A stretch of 8,047 nucleotides of DNA from Deltaproteobacteria bacterium (GTDB taxonomy: Bacteria > Desulfobacterota > Desulfobulbia > Desulfobulbales > Desulfobulbaceae): assembly GCA_024277485.1 (NCBI GenBank), contig JAJRVA010000010.1:1-8047 (forward strand), read 5' to 3'. The stretch's first letter is position 1. Each line of letters opens with the position of its first letter. Under the pieces are notes generated by a model. It was not told where the DNA came from. It saw nothing but the letters and a program-made list of their open reading frames with translations, and did no database searches. The position numbers were made by a program, and so were the translations under genes. Below are positions 1-6,541 of the stretch, one piece after another.

Positions 1-309
1 GTGCTGAATCGCATGAAACCCAGCCAGGTGGCCGTCCTGACCTTGATGATCCTGGACAACACTCCCCTGGGCAGGCAGTATGCAGCCGGTACATTCCGGC
101 TTCCGGAACAGGAGGAACTTGTCCTGGAACTCCGCACCCTGATTATGAATCTTGACCTGGAAAAAGCCCTGTTTCACGCCAATCATGCGTCCAACTACCT
201 TTCCCTTGCCGGAAAGCTGCCCTGGGACAGGGAAAGGCTTATCGCCCAGGTTGACCAGGCGCTGAACGGGGAAACCCCACTGAAACCTGAACGGTTCAGG
301 GGCCTGTAA
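1..309 (+). CDS. C-terminal part of a radical SAM family protein (5' end outside window)
   Basis: The reading frame is open from the first base, and the GTG at base 1 is probably an internal codon, so this is taken as the last 102 residues of a longer gene. The residues include a HANHASNYL stretch (about residues 59-67), followed by a LPWDRERL segment and a PERFRGL end. From memory, this resembles the C-terminal tail of uncharacterised bacterial radical SAM (HemN/Elp3-like) proteins, where an F-R-x-N-H-A-S-N-Y-L motif is followed by a Leu-Pro-x-Asp-[KR]-[ED] motif. The catalytic CX3CX2C cluster motif would lie upstream and cannot be seen, so the enzyme activity is not demonstrated here. The gene ends 13 bases before the rlmN start and on the same strand, which suggests one transcript. 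The alternative is a small stand-alone ORF starting at GTG, but no upstream ribosome site is visible to support that. Confidence 0.6.
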   Translation: MLNRMKPSQVAVLTLMILDNTPLGRQYAAGTFRLPEQEELVLELRTLIMNLDLEKALFHANHASNYLSLAGKLPWDRERLIAQVDQALNGETPLKPERFRGL

Positions 310-310
310 C

Positions 311-315
311 AGGAG
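311..315 (+). promoter_or_regulatory. Ribosome binding site of rlmN, decides the start
   Basis: An AGGAG core lies 7 bases before the ATG at 323, an ideal spacing. The in-frame GTG at 317 begins only one base after this core and so cannot be the start it serves. The start is therefore set at 323, giving a protein two residues shorter than the longest reading frame. Confidence 0.75.
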
Positions 316-322
316 CGTGCAC

Positions 323-1396
323 ATGACGGAACCACCAGGCAGGACCGACCTGAAAAACCTGAGCCAGGAACAGCTGGTGGAGTTAGCGGAATCTTTAGGG
401 CAGCCTGCTTTCAGGGGCCGGCAGATTCTTTCCTGGCTGTACCGTCCCGGCATACCCGAATTCTCACAGATGACCGATCTGGCCAAGGAATTCCGTGCCA
501 TCCTGGCTGACAGGGCTGTAATCAGCAGATTTGCAGAACCCCGGTATGAGGTTTCTGCTGACGGGACGGTCAAATTCGGTTTCAGGCTTGATGACATGCA
601 GGTGATCGAGTCTGTCCTGATACCGGAGGAGGACCGGAATACCCTCTGCGTATCCTCGCAGGTGGGCTGTGCCATGGGATGTTCATTTTGTCTTACCGGC
701 AAAATGGGTTTTGCCCGCAATCTCACTCCTGCCGAAATAGTCAACCAGGTGTGCGCCGTGCGCGACTGGATGGCTGCAAATGATCAGGGCAAACTGTCCA
801 ACCTTGTCTTCATGGGCATGGGAGAACCCTTGGCCAACCTTGAGAACCTGCTGACGGCCCTGGCCATCATAACGGAACAGAGGGGACTTGATTTCGCGAG
901 CAGGCGGATAACCGTGTCCACCTGCGGCCTGGTTCCCCAGATGCTTGAGCTTGGCGGAAAAAGTGACGTCAACCTCGCCGTGTCCTTGCATGCCGTGGAT
1001 GATGCAACGCGGGACAGGCTTATGCCGATAAACAAAAAATATCCCATCCAGGCCCTGCTGGAGGCCTGCCGGAACTTCAACATGAAGAAAAGACAGCGGA
1101 TCATGTTTGAATATACCCTGCTTGCAGGGATGAATGATTCCGACGCGGCAGCGGCAAAGCTTGCCGACCTGTTACACGATATCCCCTGCAAGATAAATCT
1201 TCTGGCCATGAATGCAACAGACGAGAATGCGTACCGCAGCCCGGACAGGGATAGAATTCTGCGCTTCCAGGCAATTCTCAGGAACAGGGGGTATTCGGTC
1301 TTTATACGTCAGAGCCGGGGCCAGGACATTTCAGCGGCCTGCGGGCAGCTTGCCGGAACCATGAAGAATGACTGTACAAAACGCGGCGGGCAGTAA
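323..1396 (+). CDS. rlmN: Dual-specificity 23S rRNA A2503 / tRNA A37 C2-methyltransferase RlmN
   Basis: Radical SAM enzyme that methylates C2 of adenosine 2503 in 23S rRNA and, in the studied enzyme, A37 of some tRNAs. It acts in the cytoplasm. The 357-residue protein has the family layout: an N-terminal helical RNA-binding region (about 1-90, with the FRGRQILSWLY stretch), then the NTLCVSSQVGC lead-in and the CAMGCSFC motif whose cysteines at about 116, 120 and 123 hold the 4Fe-4S cluster. GMGEP follows at about 165-169, with STCG and AVSLHA further on. The C-terminal Cys at about 340 (DISAACGQ) matches the cysteine that carries the methyl group and resolves the intermediate. Length and motifs are normal, so it looks functional. 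Cfr, the A2503 C8-methyltransferase that gives antibiotic resistance, shares the cluster motif, but the N-terminal region and the genomic setting favour RlmN. The gene sits directly behind a radical SAM protein tail and converges on the zinc-ribbon gene. Confidence 0.96.
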   Translation: MTEPPGRTDLKNLSQEQLVELAESLGQPAFRGRQILSWLYRPGIPEFSQMTDLAKEFRAILADRAVISRFAEPRYEVSADGTVKFGFRLDDMQVIESVLIPEEDRNTLCVSSQVGCAMGCSFCLTGKMGFARNLTPAEIVNQVCAVRDWMAANDQGKLSNLVFMGMGEPLANLENLLTALAIITEQRGLDFASRRITVSTCGLVPQMLELGGKSDVNLAVSLHAVDDATRDRLMPINKKYPIQALLEACRNFNMKKRQRIMFEYTLLAGMNDSDAAAAKLADLLHDIPCKINLLAMNATDENAYRSPDRDRILRFQAILRNRGYSVFIRQSRGQDISAACGQLAGTMKNDCTKRGGQ

Positions 1397-1409
1397 ATGA
1401 TAGTGTACG

Positions 1410-1456
1410 GGAGAAAGGCAGGTGTTTCTCCTACCGGATCCTGCTGCGGATTCCGG
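1410..1456. terminator. Two adjacent hairpins at the convergent gene junction, possible terminator
   Basis: The first hairpin pairs GGAGAAA (1410-1416) with TTTCTCC (1425-1431) around an 8-base loop. The second pairs CCGGATCC (1434-1441) with GGATTCCGG (1448-1456) around a 6-base loop with one bulged T. They sit between the stop of rlmN and the stop of the convergent zinc-ribbon gene, and the second lies inside the last codons of that gene. Neither is followed by a T run on either strand, so a classic intrinsic terminator is not shown. They may still slow polymerase or protect 3' ends. Confidence 0.35.
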
Positions 1457-2063
1457 CAAGGGTAACTGCCAGGGCACGGATTTCCTTCGGTCCCTGCGGT
1501 GCGATGATGACATCGTCCTCTCCCCGGCTGATTCTTGCAATATCTTTCTGCAGCTTTTTAATGGGTTGTGATACAAGGCGGGCCAGCACAAAAAATACAA
1601 CAAAAATGACTGCCCAGGCAGCACCGAACACGGGGACGGCCGAGTTCACAAGTTCGGCGGAGGCGCCTTTGACAATGCCGGAAGTGTAGAGATATCCCAG
1701 AGCACCGCTTATACCGATAAATGCCGCCAGGAACCCGACAATAAAATAAAAAAGCACTGCTTTTCCGTTTGAACGGGTGCTGCTCTCCTGCTTCCGGCTG
1801 TCAGATTCAACGGAACCGCTTTCTGCCTGCTGTTCATCAGGCAGACTTGACGTCTCCATTTCCTTGAGCAGATCAATGGTGCCTGAATCGTCAAAAGAGG
1901 GACGCGGTGACAGACCTGAAGAGATAAGAGGCCGGGTCGTGTCTGATTTGTTGACAATAATTATATGGCCGCATGCCTTGCACGTAAAACGTGCCCGATT
2001 GCCCCTGATACGGGATTCGTCAATATTATATTTTTTTGCACAGTCTTCGCAGATAATCAGCAT
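1431..2063 (-). CDS. Zinc-ribbon, two-TM, HAMP-domain membrane protein without output domain
   Basis: 210 residues. Two CX2C pairs (Cys5/Cys8 and Cys28/Cys31) form an N-terminal zinc ribbon like the MJ0042-type finger common in Deltaproteobacteria. A polar, acidic, Ser-rich linker follows (about 40-100), then a first membrane segment (about 102-126), a short loop, and a second membrane segment (about 143-164). The last part begins with the SQPIKKLQKDIARISRGE stretch, which has the proline and amphipathic pattern of a HAMP domain, and ends at residue 210. No kinase, methyl-accepting, GGDEF or other output domain follows. This is not an obvious truncation, because the stop lies only 34 bases from the end of the intact rlmN gene. 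The ATG at 2063 has a GGAG about 10 bases upstream. The function is unknown; it might be a membrane adaptor that relays a signal to a partner protein. The domain reading is good, the role is not known. Confidence 0.82.
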   Translation of the reverse strand: MLIICEDCAKKYNIDESRIRGNRARFTCKACGHIIIVNKSDTTRPLISSGLSPRPSFDDSGTIDLLKEMETSSLPDEQQAESGSVESDSRKQESSTRSNGKAVLFYFIVGFLAAFIGISGALGYLYTSGIVKGASAELVNSAVPVFGAAWAVIFVVFFVLARLVSQPIKKLQKDIARISRGEDDVIIAPQGPKEIRALAVTLAGIRSRIR

Positions 2064-2133
2064 CTGATTGCTACTCCACGGGTCTTTGAAAATTTTGTTA
2101 ACATGAACAGGATGTAATAGTCATATACCGTAG

Positions 2134-2161
2134 ATTATCACTTCAGAGGATGGCAGGTCAA
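2134..2161 (-). promoter_or_regulatory. Candidate sigma-70 promoter for the zinc-ribbon/HAMP gene
   Basis: Read on the - strand, a TTGACC box (2161-2156) and a GATAAT box (2139-2134) are 16 bases apart. Each differs from the consensus at one position. The implied start of transcription is near 2127, leaving a leader of about 64 bases before the ATG at 2063. This suggests the gene can be expressed independently of the HD-GYP gene that ends at 2180. Confidence 0.5.
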
Positions 2162-2179
2162 TTAAAAACAGGGATGGTA

Positions 2180-4327
2180 TTAATAGTTTATCTGGCGGCG
2201 CAGGTAGAGTCGGTAATAGTGCTTGTCCTGGGGGCAGGTTTTATTGAGGTATTCTATGTAATTAATATTATTTTCAATCGCAGTGACATAGAGATTCTGG
2301 TTTATGTTCCAGCGTTCCTTGAAGTGATACCGCATTGCCTCAACGATACCGTTGAATTCAATGTACAGTCGTTTGCGGATGACCTCTTTAAAAAAAGTGA
2401 CCGTCTGATGGTAAATATCAATGGTCGATTCATACTCCTGTACACCGCCCTCCTTGAGCTCATCAAGCAGGAGCGGGAGGCGTTCAAGGTAGACCCTGTC
2501 CGCCATCTGGGCCACAATATCAGCTGTTCCCAGGACATATCCCATCATCTTTATTTCATCCGACTCAAAATCAAGGTGGCTGGGAGCGTTACTGAGTTTA
2601 GTGCACTGGATTATCTGGGCACACCTGTTACTCATTACTTCACTTCTGCCCACGGAGTTCAGGTACTCCCGGACAAACAGGATTGAACGTTCTTCGTGAA
2701 ACTTGGTGTATTTGGCACCGGTTCCCTCCTGGTCAGAGGATTTCTGGATAAGTCCGGAATCATGAAAAAATGCCGCAATCACACCACATTCGATTATTTC
2801 CGGAGTAAAAACAACCCTTTTCTGAAGGGACAGGCCATGAATGAGCCGGAGCAGGGCCAGAGACACCGCCATGGTATGGTCCAGGTTATGATACGACGTA
2901 TTGCTTGCCTGATACCCGGGGAACCGGCCACTGAAAATTTTTTCCGTGTTTTCAAAAGACAGATCCAGGAAGTCATAATCGAAATCATCCGCAATCAGGG
3001 AGATGATAAACTTGATCTCCTTGTAAATATCCTCCGGACAGCCGCAGGCAAGCTGCTGCTCCCTGACTATATTGGGATTCTTAAGGGCACCTGCTGAAGG
3101 CGCCCTGATGCCGGCGCTTTGTGAAATATCCTTGTAGCGGTTCTGGATAGCCTCCATAATCTCAGTAATCTCAAAAAACGCATCAACAATTTCAGGATCA
3201 AAGTGGCAACCTGATTCTTCACGAATCAACGTATAGATATCGTCTATTGCCCACGCCTGTTTATACACCCGTTTGTTGGCCAGGGCATCAAATACATCGG
3301 CCAGGGCAACTATCCTGGCTGAAAGGGGTATTTCGTCCCCTTTTTTCGGCTGTTTGTTTTTATCATGGAGGACAACACAACCTGAATAATGTCCAGGGTA
3401 CCCCTTCCCATCCCATCGTTCATGATGATTCAGGGCAATCTCCTTGCACATCTGGTCCAGCTCTGAGGTCGTGGTTTCAAAGAGGTTGGCCCCGTAAATC
3501 GTATGCAGCTTGATCAGTTCAAACTCGTCTTTACCAAGCCTGCCCGGTTTTTTAAGAATTTCATCCGGTATGCCAATCTTTCCTACATCATGCAGCATTG
3601 CGGCCGGCCTGAGAAGGTCACTGAAATGCTTTACATAGGCCTCATCAAGATTTTTTGTTGCGGCCCATTGAATAAAAATTTCTGCTGCAATAGCACTGAC
3701 CCGTTGAACGTGAGCTGCAGTCTCACCGGGATCCCGCAACTCAGCCATGCGGATCATCCGCAGAATGAGCTCCTGGTTCCATTGCCCCCGCTCTATTGCG
3801 GCTGCGGCAAAACCGGCAAATCGTGAAACATATCCCTTGATTCTCTCGGTAAACTCGGTCGGGGCATTCTGTTCATCCAGGGCGTTAATCAGTTCAAGGA
3901 CGCCGACAAGCTTGTTGCCAAGCGTTTTCAGGGGAAGAGCAAAAACAGATCTGGTTTTGTACCCGGTCTTGCGGTCAAAAAAAGAATTAAAGGAAAAAGG
4001 AACATCGCCGGGAAGGTCGTACGCATCTGCAATTGTTACCTGATCTCCTGTTGCGGCGCAGTAGCCGACAATAGAACTCTTGTCAATGGGAATGGTATAG
4101 TACCGGTAATGCGAAGCGACAAGATTTGTTTTCAGGGAGATGGTGCTGGTCTGAACATAGTTGAATGTCAGGCCGGACTGGGTGGCCAGGAAAATGGTTC
4201 CTGCATCGGCATTGGCAAGCTTCCTGGCTTCCAGCAGGACGGTATCAAGAATGGAGTTGATGTCCTTGAGCTGCTGCAGATTGTCTATTGTTTCAAGGAT
4301 ATTTTTTTCTATATCAGGATGAATCAT
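2180..4327 (-). CDS. GAF / HD-GYP / second HD domain protein, probable cyclic-di-GMP phosphodiesterase
   Basis: 715-residue cytoplasmic protein without evident membrane segments. Residues about 15-180 look like a GAF sensor domain (ADAGTIFL, then SIVGYCAATG and VGVLELINA). Residues about 185-385 are a full HD-GYP domain: His206, HDVGKIGIPD (His246, Asp247), His275, HHERWDGKGYP (301-311, with GYP at 309-311) and Asp344 in ALADVFDA. HD-GYP proteins hydrolyse cyclic-di-GMP with a metal centre, and all expected ligands are present. Residues about 430-670 hold a second HD-type domain: YHNLDH (479-484), FHDSG (His522, Asp523) and TADIVAQMADR (Asp603), a plausible second metal site. The C-terminal tail is rich in Tyr and Asn. 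The gene follows the flavoprotein gene after 29 bases, so co-transcription is likely. No Shine-Dalgarno is visible, but an in-frame TAA two codons before the ATG fixes the start. The substrate of the second HD domain is unknown. Confidence 0.9.
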   Translation of the reverse strand: MIHPDIEKNILETIDNLQQLKDINSILDTVLLEARKLANADAGTIFLATQSGLTFNYVQTSTISLKTNLVASHYRYYTIPIDKSSIVGYCAATGDQVTIADAYDLPGDVPFSFNSFFDRKTGYKTRSVFALPLKTLGNKLVGVLELINALDEQNAPTEFTERIKGYVSRFAGFAAAAIERGQWNQELILRMIRMAELRDPGETAAHVQRVSAIAAEIFIQWAATKNLDEAYVKHFSDLLRPAAMLHDVGKIGIPDEILKKPGRLGKDEFELIKLHTIYGANLFETTTSELDQMCKEIALNHHERWDGKGYPGHYSGCVVLHDKNKQPKKGDEIPLSARIVALADVFDALANKRVYKQAWAIDDIYTLIREESGCHFDPEIVDAFFEITEIMEAIQNRYKDISQSAGIRAPSAGALKNPNIVREQQLACGCPEDIYKEIKFIISLIADDFDYDFLDLSFENTEKIFSGRFPGYQASNTSYHNLDHTMAVSLALLRLIHGLSLQKRVVFTPEIIECGVIAAFFHDSGLIQKSSDQEGTGAKYTKFHEERSILFVREYLNSVGRSEVMSNRCAQIIQCTKLSNAPSHLDFESDEIKMMGYVLGTADIVAQMADRVYLERLPLLLDELKEGGVQEYESTIDIYHQTVTFFKEVIRKRLYIEFNGIVEAMRYHFKERWNINQNLYVTAIENNINYIEYLNKTCPQDKHYYRLYLRRQINY

Positions 4328-4356
4328 TGTTTATATCTTGCGGAGTTCTGCGAAAC

Positions 4357-4932
4357 TCAGCTCCTGATTTTCTTCAGCAGCCAGGCCATGTTCCGGCCAA
4401 GTACTTTCATGGTTTCAACTCCCTCCAGATCCTGGGCTACTTCACCCTTCTCCCGTCCAACCCCGAAGTTCCAGTAGCTTGACCCGACAACGATCATCTG
4501 ACCGATGGTAAAAAAATGATTGATGGAATCAAAAACATGAATGGCCCCGCCCCGCCGATGAGCGACAACCGCGGCGCCGACTTTTCTTTTGAACATATCA
4601 CCGTTGGCCCGTGAGGTCATACCGGTCCGGTCAATCAGGGCTTTGGTCTCAGTACTTACATCTGCAAAGTACGTAGGAGATGCCAGGATTATACCGTCAG
4701 CCTCCTTCATCTTTTCAATGCAGTCATTTATACAGTCGGTATCTACCGCACACCGTTGATTCTTTTTTTCAAAGCACTGGTAACATGCTATACAGCCGTG
4801 CGGATGTTTTCCAGCTAACTGAATGAGTTCGGTCTCAATCCCTTCATTGTTCAGTTCATCAAAAACATAGTTTACCAGCCGGGCTGTATTGCCGTCTTTC
4901 CTCGCGCTTCCGTTAAATGCGATGACTTTCAC
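4357..4932 (-). CDS. Flavodoxin-fold NADPH-dependent FMN reductase / iron-sulfur flavoprotein-like protein
   Basis: 191 residues. The N-terminus MKVIAFNGSARKDGNT (1-16) is the FMN phosphate-binding loop of the flavodoxin-like reductase family, and the SPTYFADVSTETKALIDR stretch (85-102) is another family hallmark. Between them, Cys47, Cys50, Cys53 and Cys61 form CX2CX2CX7C, matching the compact cluster motif of iron-sulfur flavoproteins. Two more cysteines follow at 67 and 71. These proteins move electrons between ferredoxin-like donors and acceptors in anaerobes; for this one, the partner and reaction are not known. The start is GTG at 4932, supported by GAGGGG five bases upstream. A candidate promoter and palindrome lie just before it. 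The gene is followed by the HD-GYP gene, so both probably share a transcript, and it is preceded by the 2-oxoacid oxidoreductase operon. A plain NADPH-dependent reductase without a cluster remains possible. Confidence 0.88.
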   Translation of the reverse strand: MKVIAFNGSARKDGNTARLVNYVFDELNNEGIETELIQLAGKHPHGCIACYQCFEKKNQRCAVDTDCINDCIEKMKEADGIILASPTYFADVSTETKALIDRTGMTSRANGDMFKRKVGAAVVAHRRGGAIHVFDSINHFFTIGQMIVVGSSYWNFGVGREKGEVAQDLEGVETMKVLGRNMAWLLKKIRS

Positions 4933-4948
4933 GATTGCCCCTCTTTAT

Positions 4949-4960
4949 TTGAAATTTCAA
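4949..4960. promoter_or_regulatory. Perfect 12-base palindrome, candidate operator
   Basis: TTGAAATTTCAA is its own reverse complement. On the - strand it begins at the last base of the candidate -10 box and runs over the expected transcription start, about 16 bases before the GTG start of the flavoprotein gene. A dimeric regulator bound here would block transcription. No regulator gene is visible in the window, and AT-rich palindromes also arise by chance. Confidence 0.4.
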
Positions 4961-4988
4961 TTTTCTGCCTTGTGGGACCTGTTGTAAA
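4960..4988 (-). promoter_or_regulatory. Candidate promoter for the flavoprotein / HD-GYP pair
   Basis: Read on the - strand, TTTACA (4988-4983) and GAAAAT (4965-4960) are 17 bases apart, five and four matches to the sigma-70 boxes. Transcription would start near 4953, giving a short leader with the GAGGGG ribosome site. It lies in the gap after the 2-oxoacid oxidoreductase operon and suggests that the two downstream genes form a separate unit. Confidence 0.42.
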
Positions 4989-5021
4989 GAAAAATACATG
5001 AGCACTGAACATTCGTTTATC

Positions 5022-5068
5022 AGGCTTTCAGGCTGCTGTTCAAAACCTCCCCTGACAGCCTTCAGCCT
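5022..5068. terminator. Imperfect stem-loop after the oxidoreductase operon, possible terminator
   Basis: AGGCT (5022-5026) and AGGCTG (5030-5035) pair with AGCCT (5064-5068) and CAGCCT (5056-5061), giving two helices with a small internal loop and a 20-base end loop. It lies 21 bases after the gamma subunit stop. On the - strand the T-rich stretch comes only about 25 bases beyond the stem, so it is not a standard intrinsic terminator; it may stabilise the operon mRNA or work with Rho. Confidence 0.35.
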
Positions 5069-5089
5069 AAACACCCGCAGCGTGTCTCA

Positions 5090-5698
5090 TCATAACTCAT
5101 CTTCTTCACTCATGACCGCCCGCGGCAGGCTGTCAATGTTTACCTTGCCGGCCTCTTCCACTCCACGATGCAGGGCCTGAATATTCATATCTCCCGTTCC
5201 CCTCGGTACCCTTGCCAGCAGGACCTTTTCCAGATTTTCCGTGGACACGATACCGGTCAGCATTCCCACCGTCCCCAACGCTACCATGTTGGCCACCATT
5301 TCCCGGCCTATTTCTTCGCGGGCAATTTCAGTAAATGGGACAGGAATAATCCTGCTGGTGGGAAACTGCTCCACCAGGGTACTGTCCACGACCAGCAGTC
5401 CATTGGGCTGAAGATCAAAAAAATATGCGTCACAGGCCGCCTGGTTCATGGCTAACAGGAGATCAAGTTTCATGGCCTTGGGATAGTCAATGGGCTGATC
5501 ACTGATGACCACTTCGGCCTTGCTCTTCCCTCCCCTTGCCTCCGGGCCGTAACTCTGCGTCTGGCAGACATGTTTACCATTGTACACGCCTGCCGCCTCG
5601 GCAAAAATGACAGCTGCGGTAATGAGTCCCTGTCCCCCTGAACCGCTGAACCTGACTTCAAATCGGCTGCCGGGCCTGTGTTCTCCTTTCACGGTCAA
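5090..5698 (-). CDS. korC: 2-oxoacid:ferredoxin oxidoreductase, gamma subunit (KorC-like)
   Basis: 202 residues. Gamma subunit of the ferredoxin-dependent oxidoreductase that makes an acyl-CoA from a 2-oxoacid and CoA. The FSGSGGQGL stretch (17-25) and QSYGPEARGG (48-57) are the hallmark motifs of the pyruvate/2-oxoacid ferredoxin oxidoreductase gamma domain, and the length is typical. The best start is TTG at 5698, because AGGA lies six bases before it and it overlaps the TGA stop of the beta gene as TTGA, a common sign of translational coupling. A GTG at 5692, two codons later, is the alternative and would sit 12 bases from that site. It is the last gene of the four-gene operon. Whether the substrate is 2-oxoglutarate or a branched-chain 2-oxoacid cannot be decided from this subunit. 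Confidence 0.9.
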   Translation of the reverse strand: MTVKGEHRPGSRFEVRFSGSGGQGLITAAVIFAEAAGVYNGKHVCQTQSYGPEARGGKSKAEVVISDQPIDYPKAMKLDLLLAMNQAACDAYFFDLQPNGLLVVDSTLVEQFPTSRIIPVPFTEIAREEIGREMVANMVALGTVGMLTGIVSTENLEKVLLARVPRGTGDMNIQALHRGVEEAGKVNIDSLPRAVMSEEDEL

Positions 5699-6531
5699 CG
5701 TGCATCCTCTTCGGCAAGTTTCCTGATTTTCTTGTACTCTTCCGTGGAAACAGGCAGTTCACGGTCAGTCAAGACACCTATGGTAATCTTTCCTTCCAGG
5801 TCCTTGCGGGACATTCCGGCCGCCTTGCGGACGGTTACGGAATTATCCCTGAAACTCTCCAACATGTCAACCGCCCCTCCAAGTTTATTGCGCCGCCCAT
5901 ACTGGACATGACAGTTGGAGATGACTTCTACTACGGCAAAGCCGCGTTTCTGGATGGCCTCTTCGATGAGCCTGTCCATCAGACCGGCATGATAGACGGT
6001 CGAACGGGCCACAAATGAGGCCCCGGCTGTAACAGCCAGCTCCGCGATGGAAAAGGCATGCTCAATATGACCGTACATGGACGTGGTTGTCCTGGCGCCG
6101 TACGGGGTTGTGGGAGAATACTGGCCGCCGGTCATGCCGTAGATCGAGTTGTTGACGATAATGGCGGTCAGGTTCAGATTGCGCCTCGCCGCGTGAATAA
6201 AATGATTGCCGCCGATCGCGGTCGCATCACCATCACCCATGATAGCCAGAACCGTCAGGGCGGGATTGGCCAGCTTGACACCGGTTGCAAAAGTAAGTGC
6301 CCTGCCGTGAGTTGTATGCAGGGTATTGAAATCAAGATACGTCGGCATCCTTCCGGTACAACCTATTCCCGAGGCAAGAACAACCTCGTCTTTTGACAGT
6401 TCAAGACGGATTATGGCCCGCAGGAGCGCCCCCATGACGATACCGATGCCGCAGCCGGGGCACCAGACATGGGGGAATTTTTTGTCGTGCCTTAAGTAAT
6501 CCTGGCGCAGCGCTTTTGCCGGAATGGGCAT
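5695..6531 (-). CDS. korB: 2-oxoacid:ferredoxin oxidoreductase, beta subunit, TPP-binding (KorB-like)
   Basis: 278 residues. It binds thiamine diphosphate and carries the cluster nearest the active site. The TPP motif runs from GDGD (99-102) to NN (127-128), followed by the SIYGMTGGQYSPTTP stretch that is typical of the family. Cys24 and Cys27 (WCPGCG), Cys58 (GIGCTGR) and Cys207 (SNCHVQ) are the four likely 4Fe-4S ligands. The ATG at 6531 has AGAGGA six bases upstream and follows the alpha gene stop after 10 bases. The length fits the short KorB/VorA type rather than the longer single-chain pyruvate enzyme. The HVWCPGCG start and the IYGMTGGQ motif are common in 2-oxoglutarate enzymes, which supports Kor as the best but not certain name. 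Confidence 0.93.
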   Translation of the reverse strand: MPIPAKALRQDYLRHDKKFPHVWCPGCGIGIVMGALLRAIIRLELSKDEVVLASGIGCTGRMPTYLDFNTLHTTHGRALTFATGVKLANPALTVLAIMGDGDATAIGGNHFIHAARRNLNLTAIIVNNSIYGMTGGQYSPTTPYGARTTTSMYGHIEHAFSIAELAVTAGASFVARSTVYHAGLMDRLIEEAIQKRGFAVVEVISNCHVQYGRRNKLGGAVDMLESFRDNSVTVRKAAGMSRKDLEGKITIGVLTDRELPVSTEEYKKIRKLAEEDAR

Positions 6532-6541
6532 GATTTTTCCT

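Noticed and set aside
317..322. GTG at 317 as the rlmN start
   Set aside because: It lies one base after the AGGAG core, too close for initiation; the ATG at 323 has the right spacing.
784..1209. Open - strand frame inside rlmN
   Set aside because: The rlmN catalytic motifs lie in the + frame, and the antisense product shows no family features.
323..1396. Cfr-type resistance methyltransferase
   Set aside because: The N-terminal region and operon setting fit housekeeping RlmN; the cluster motif alone does not separate the two.
2150..2686. Open + strand frame of 178 codons opposite the HD-GYP gene
   Set aside because: It is a shadow of the HD-GYP coding region, and its product has no recognised motif.
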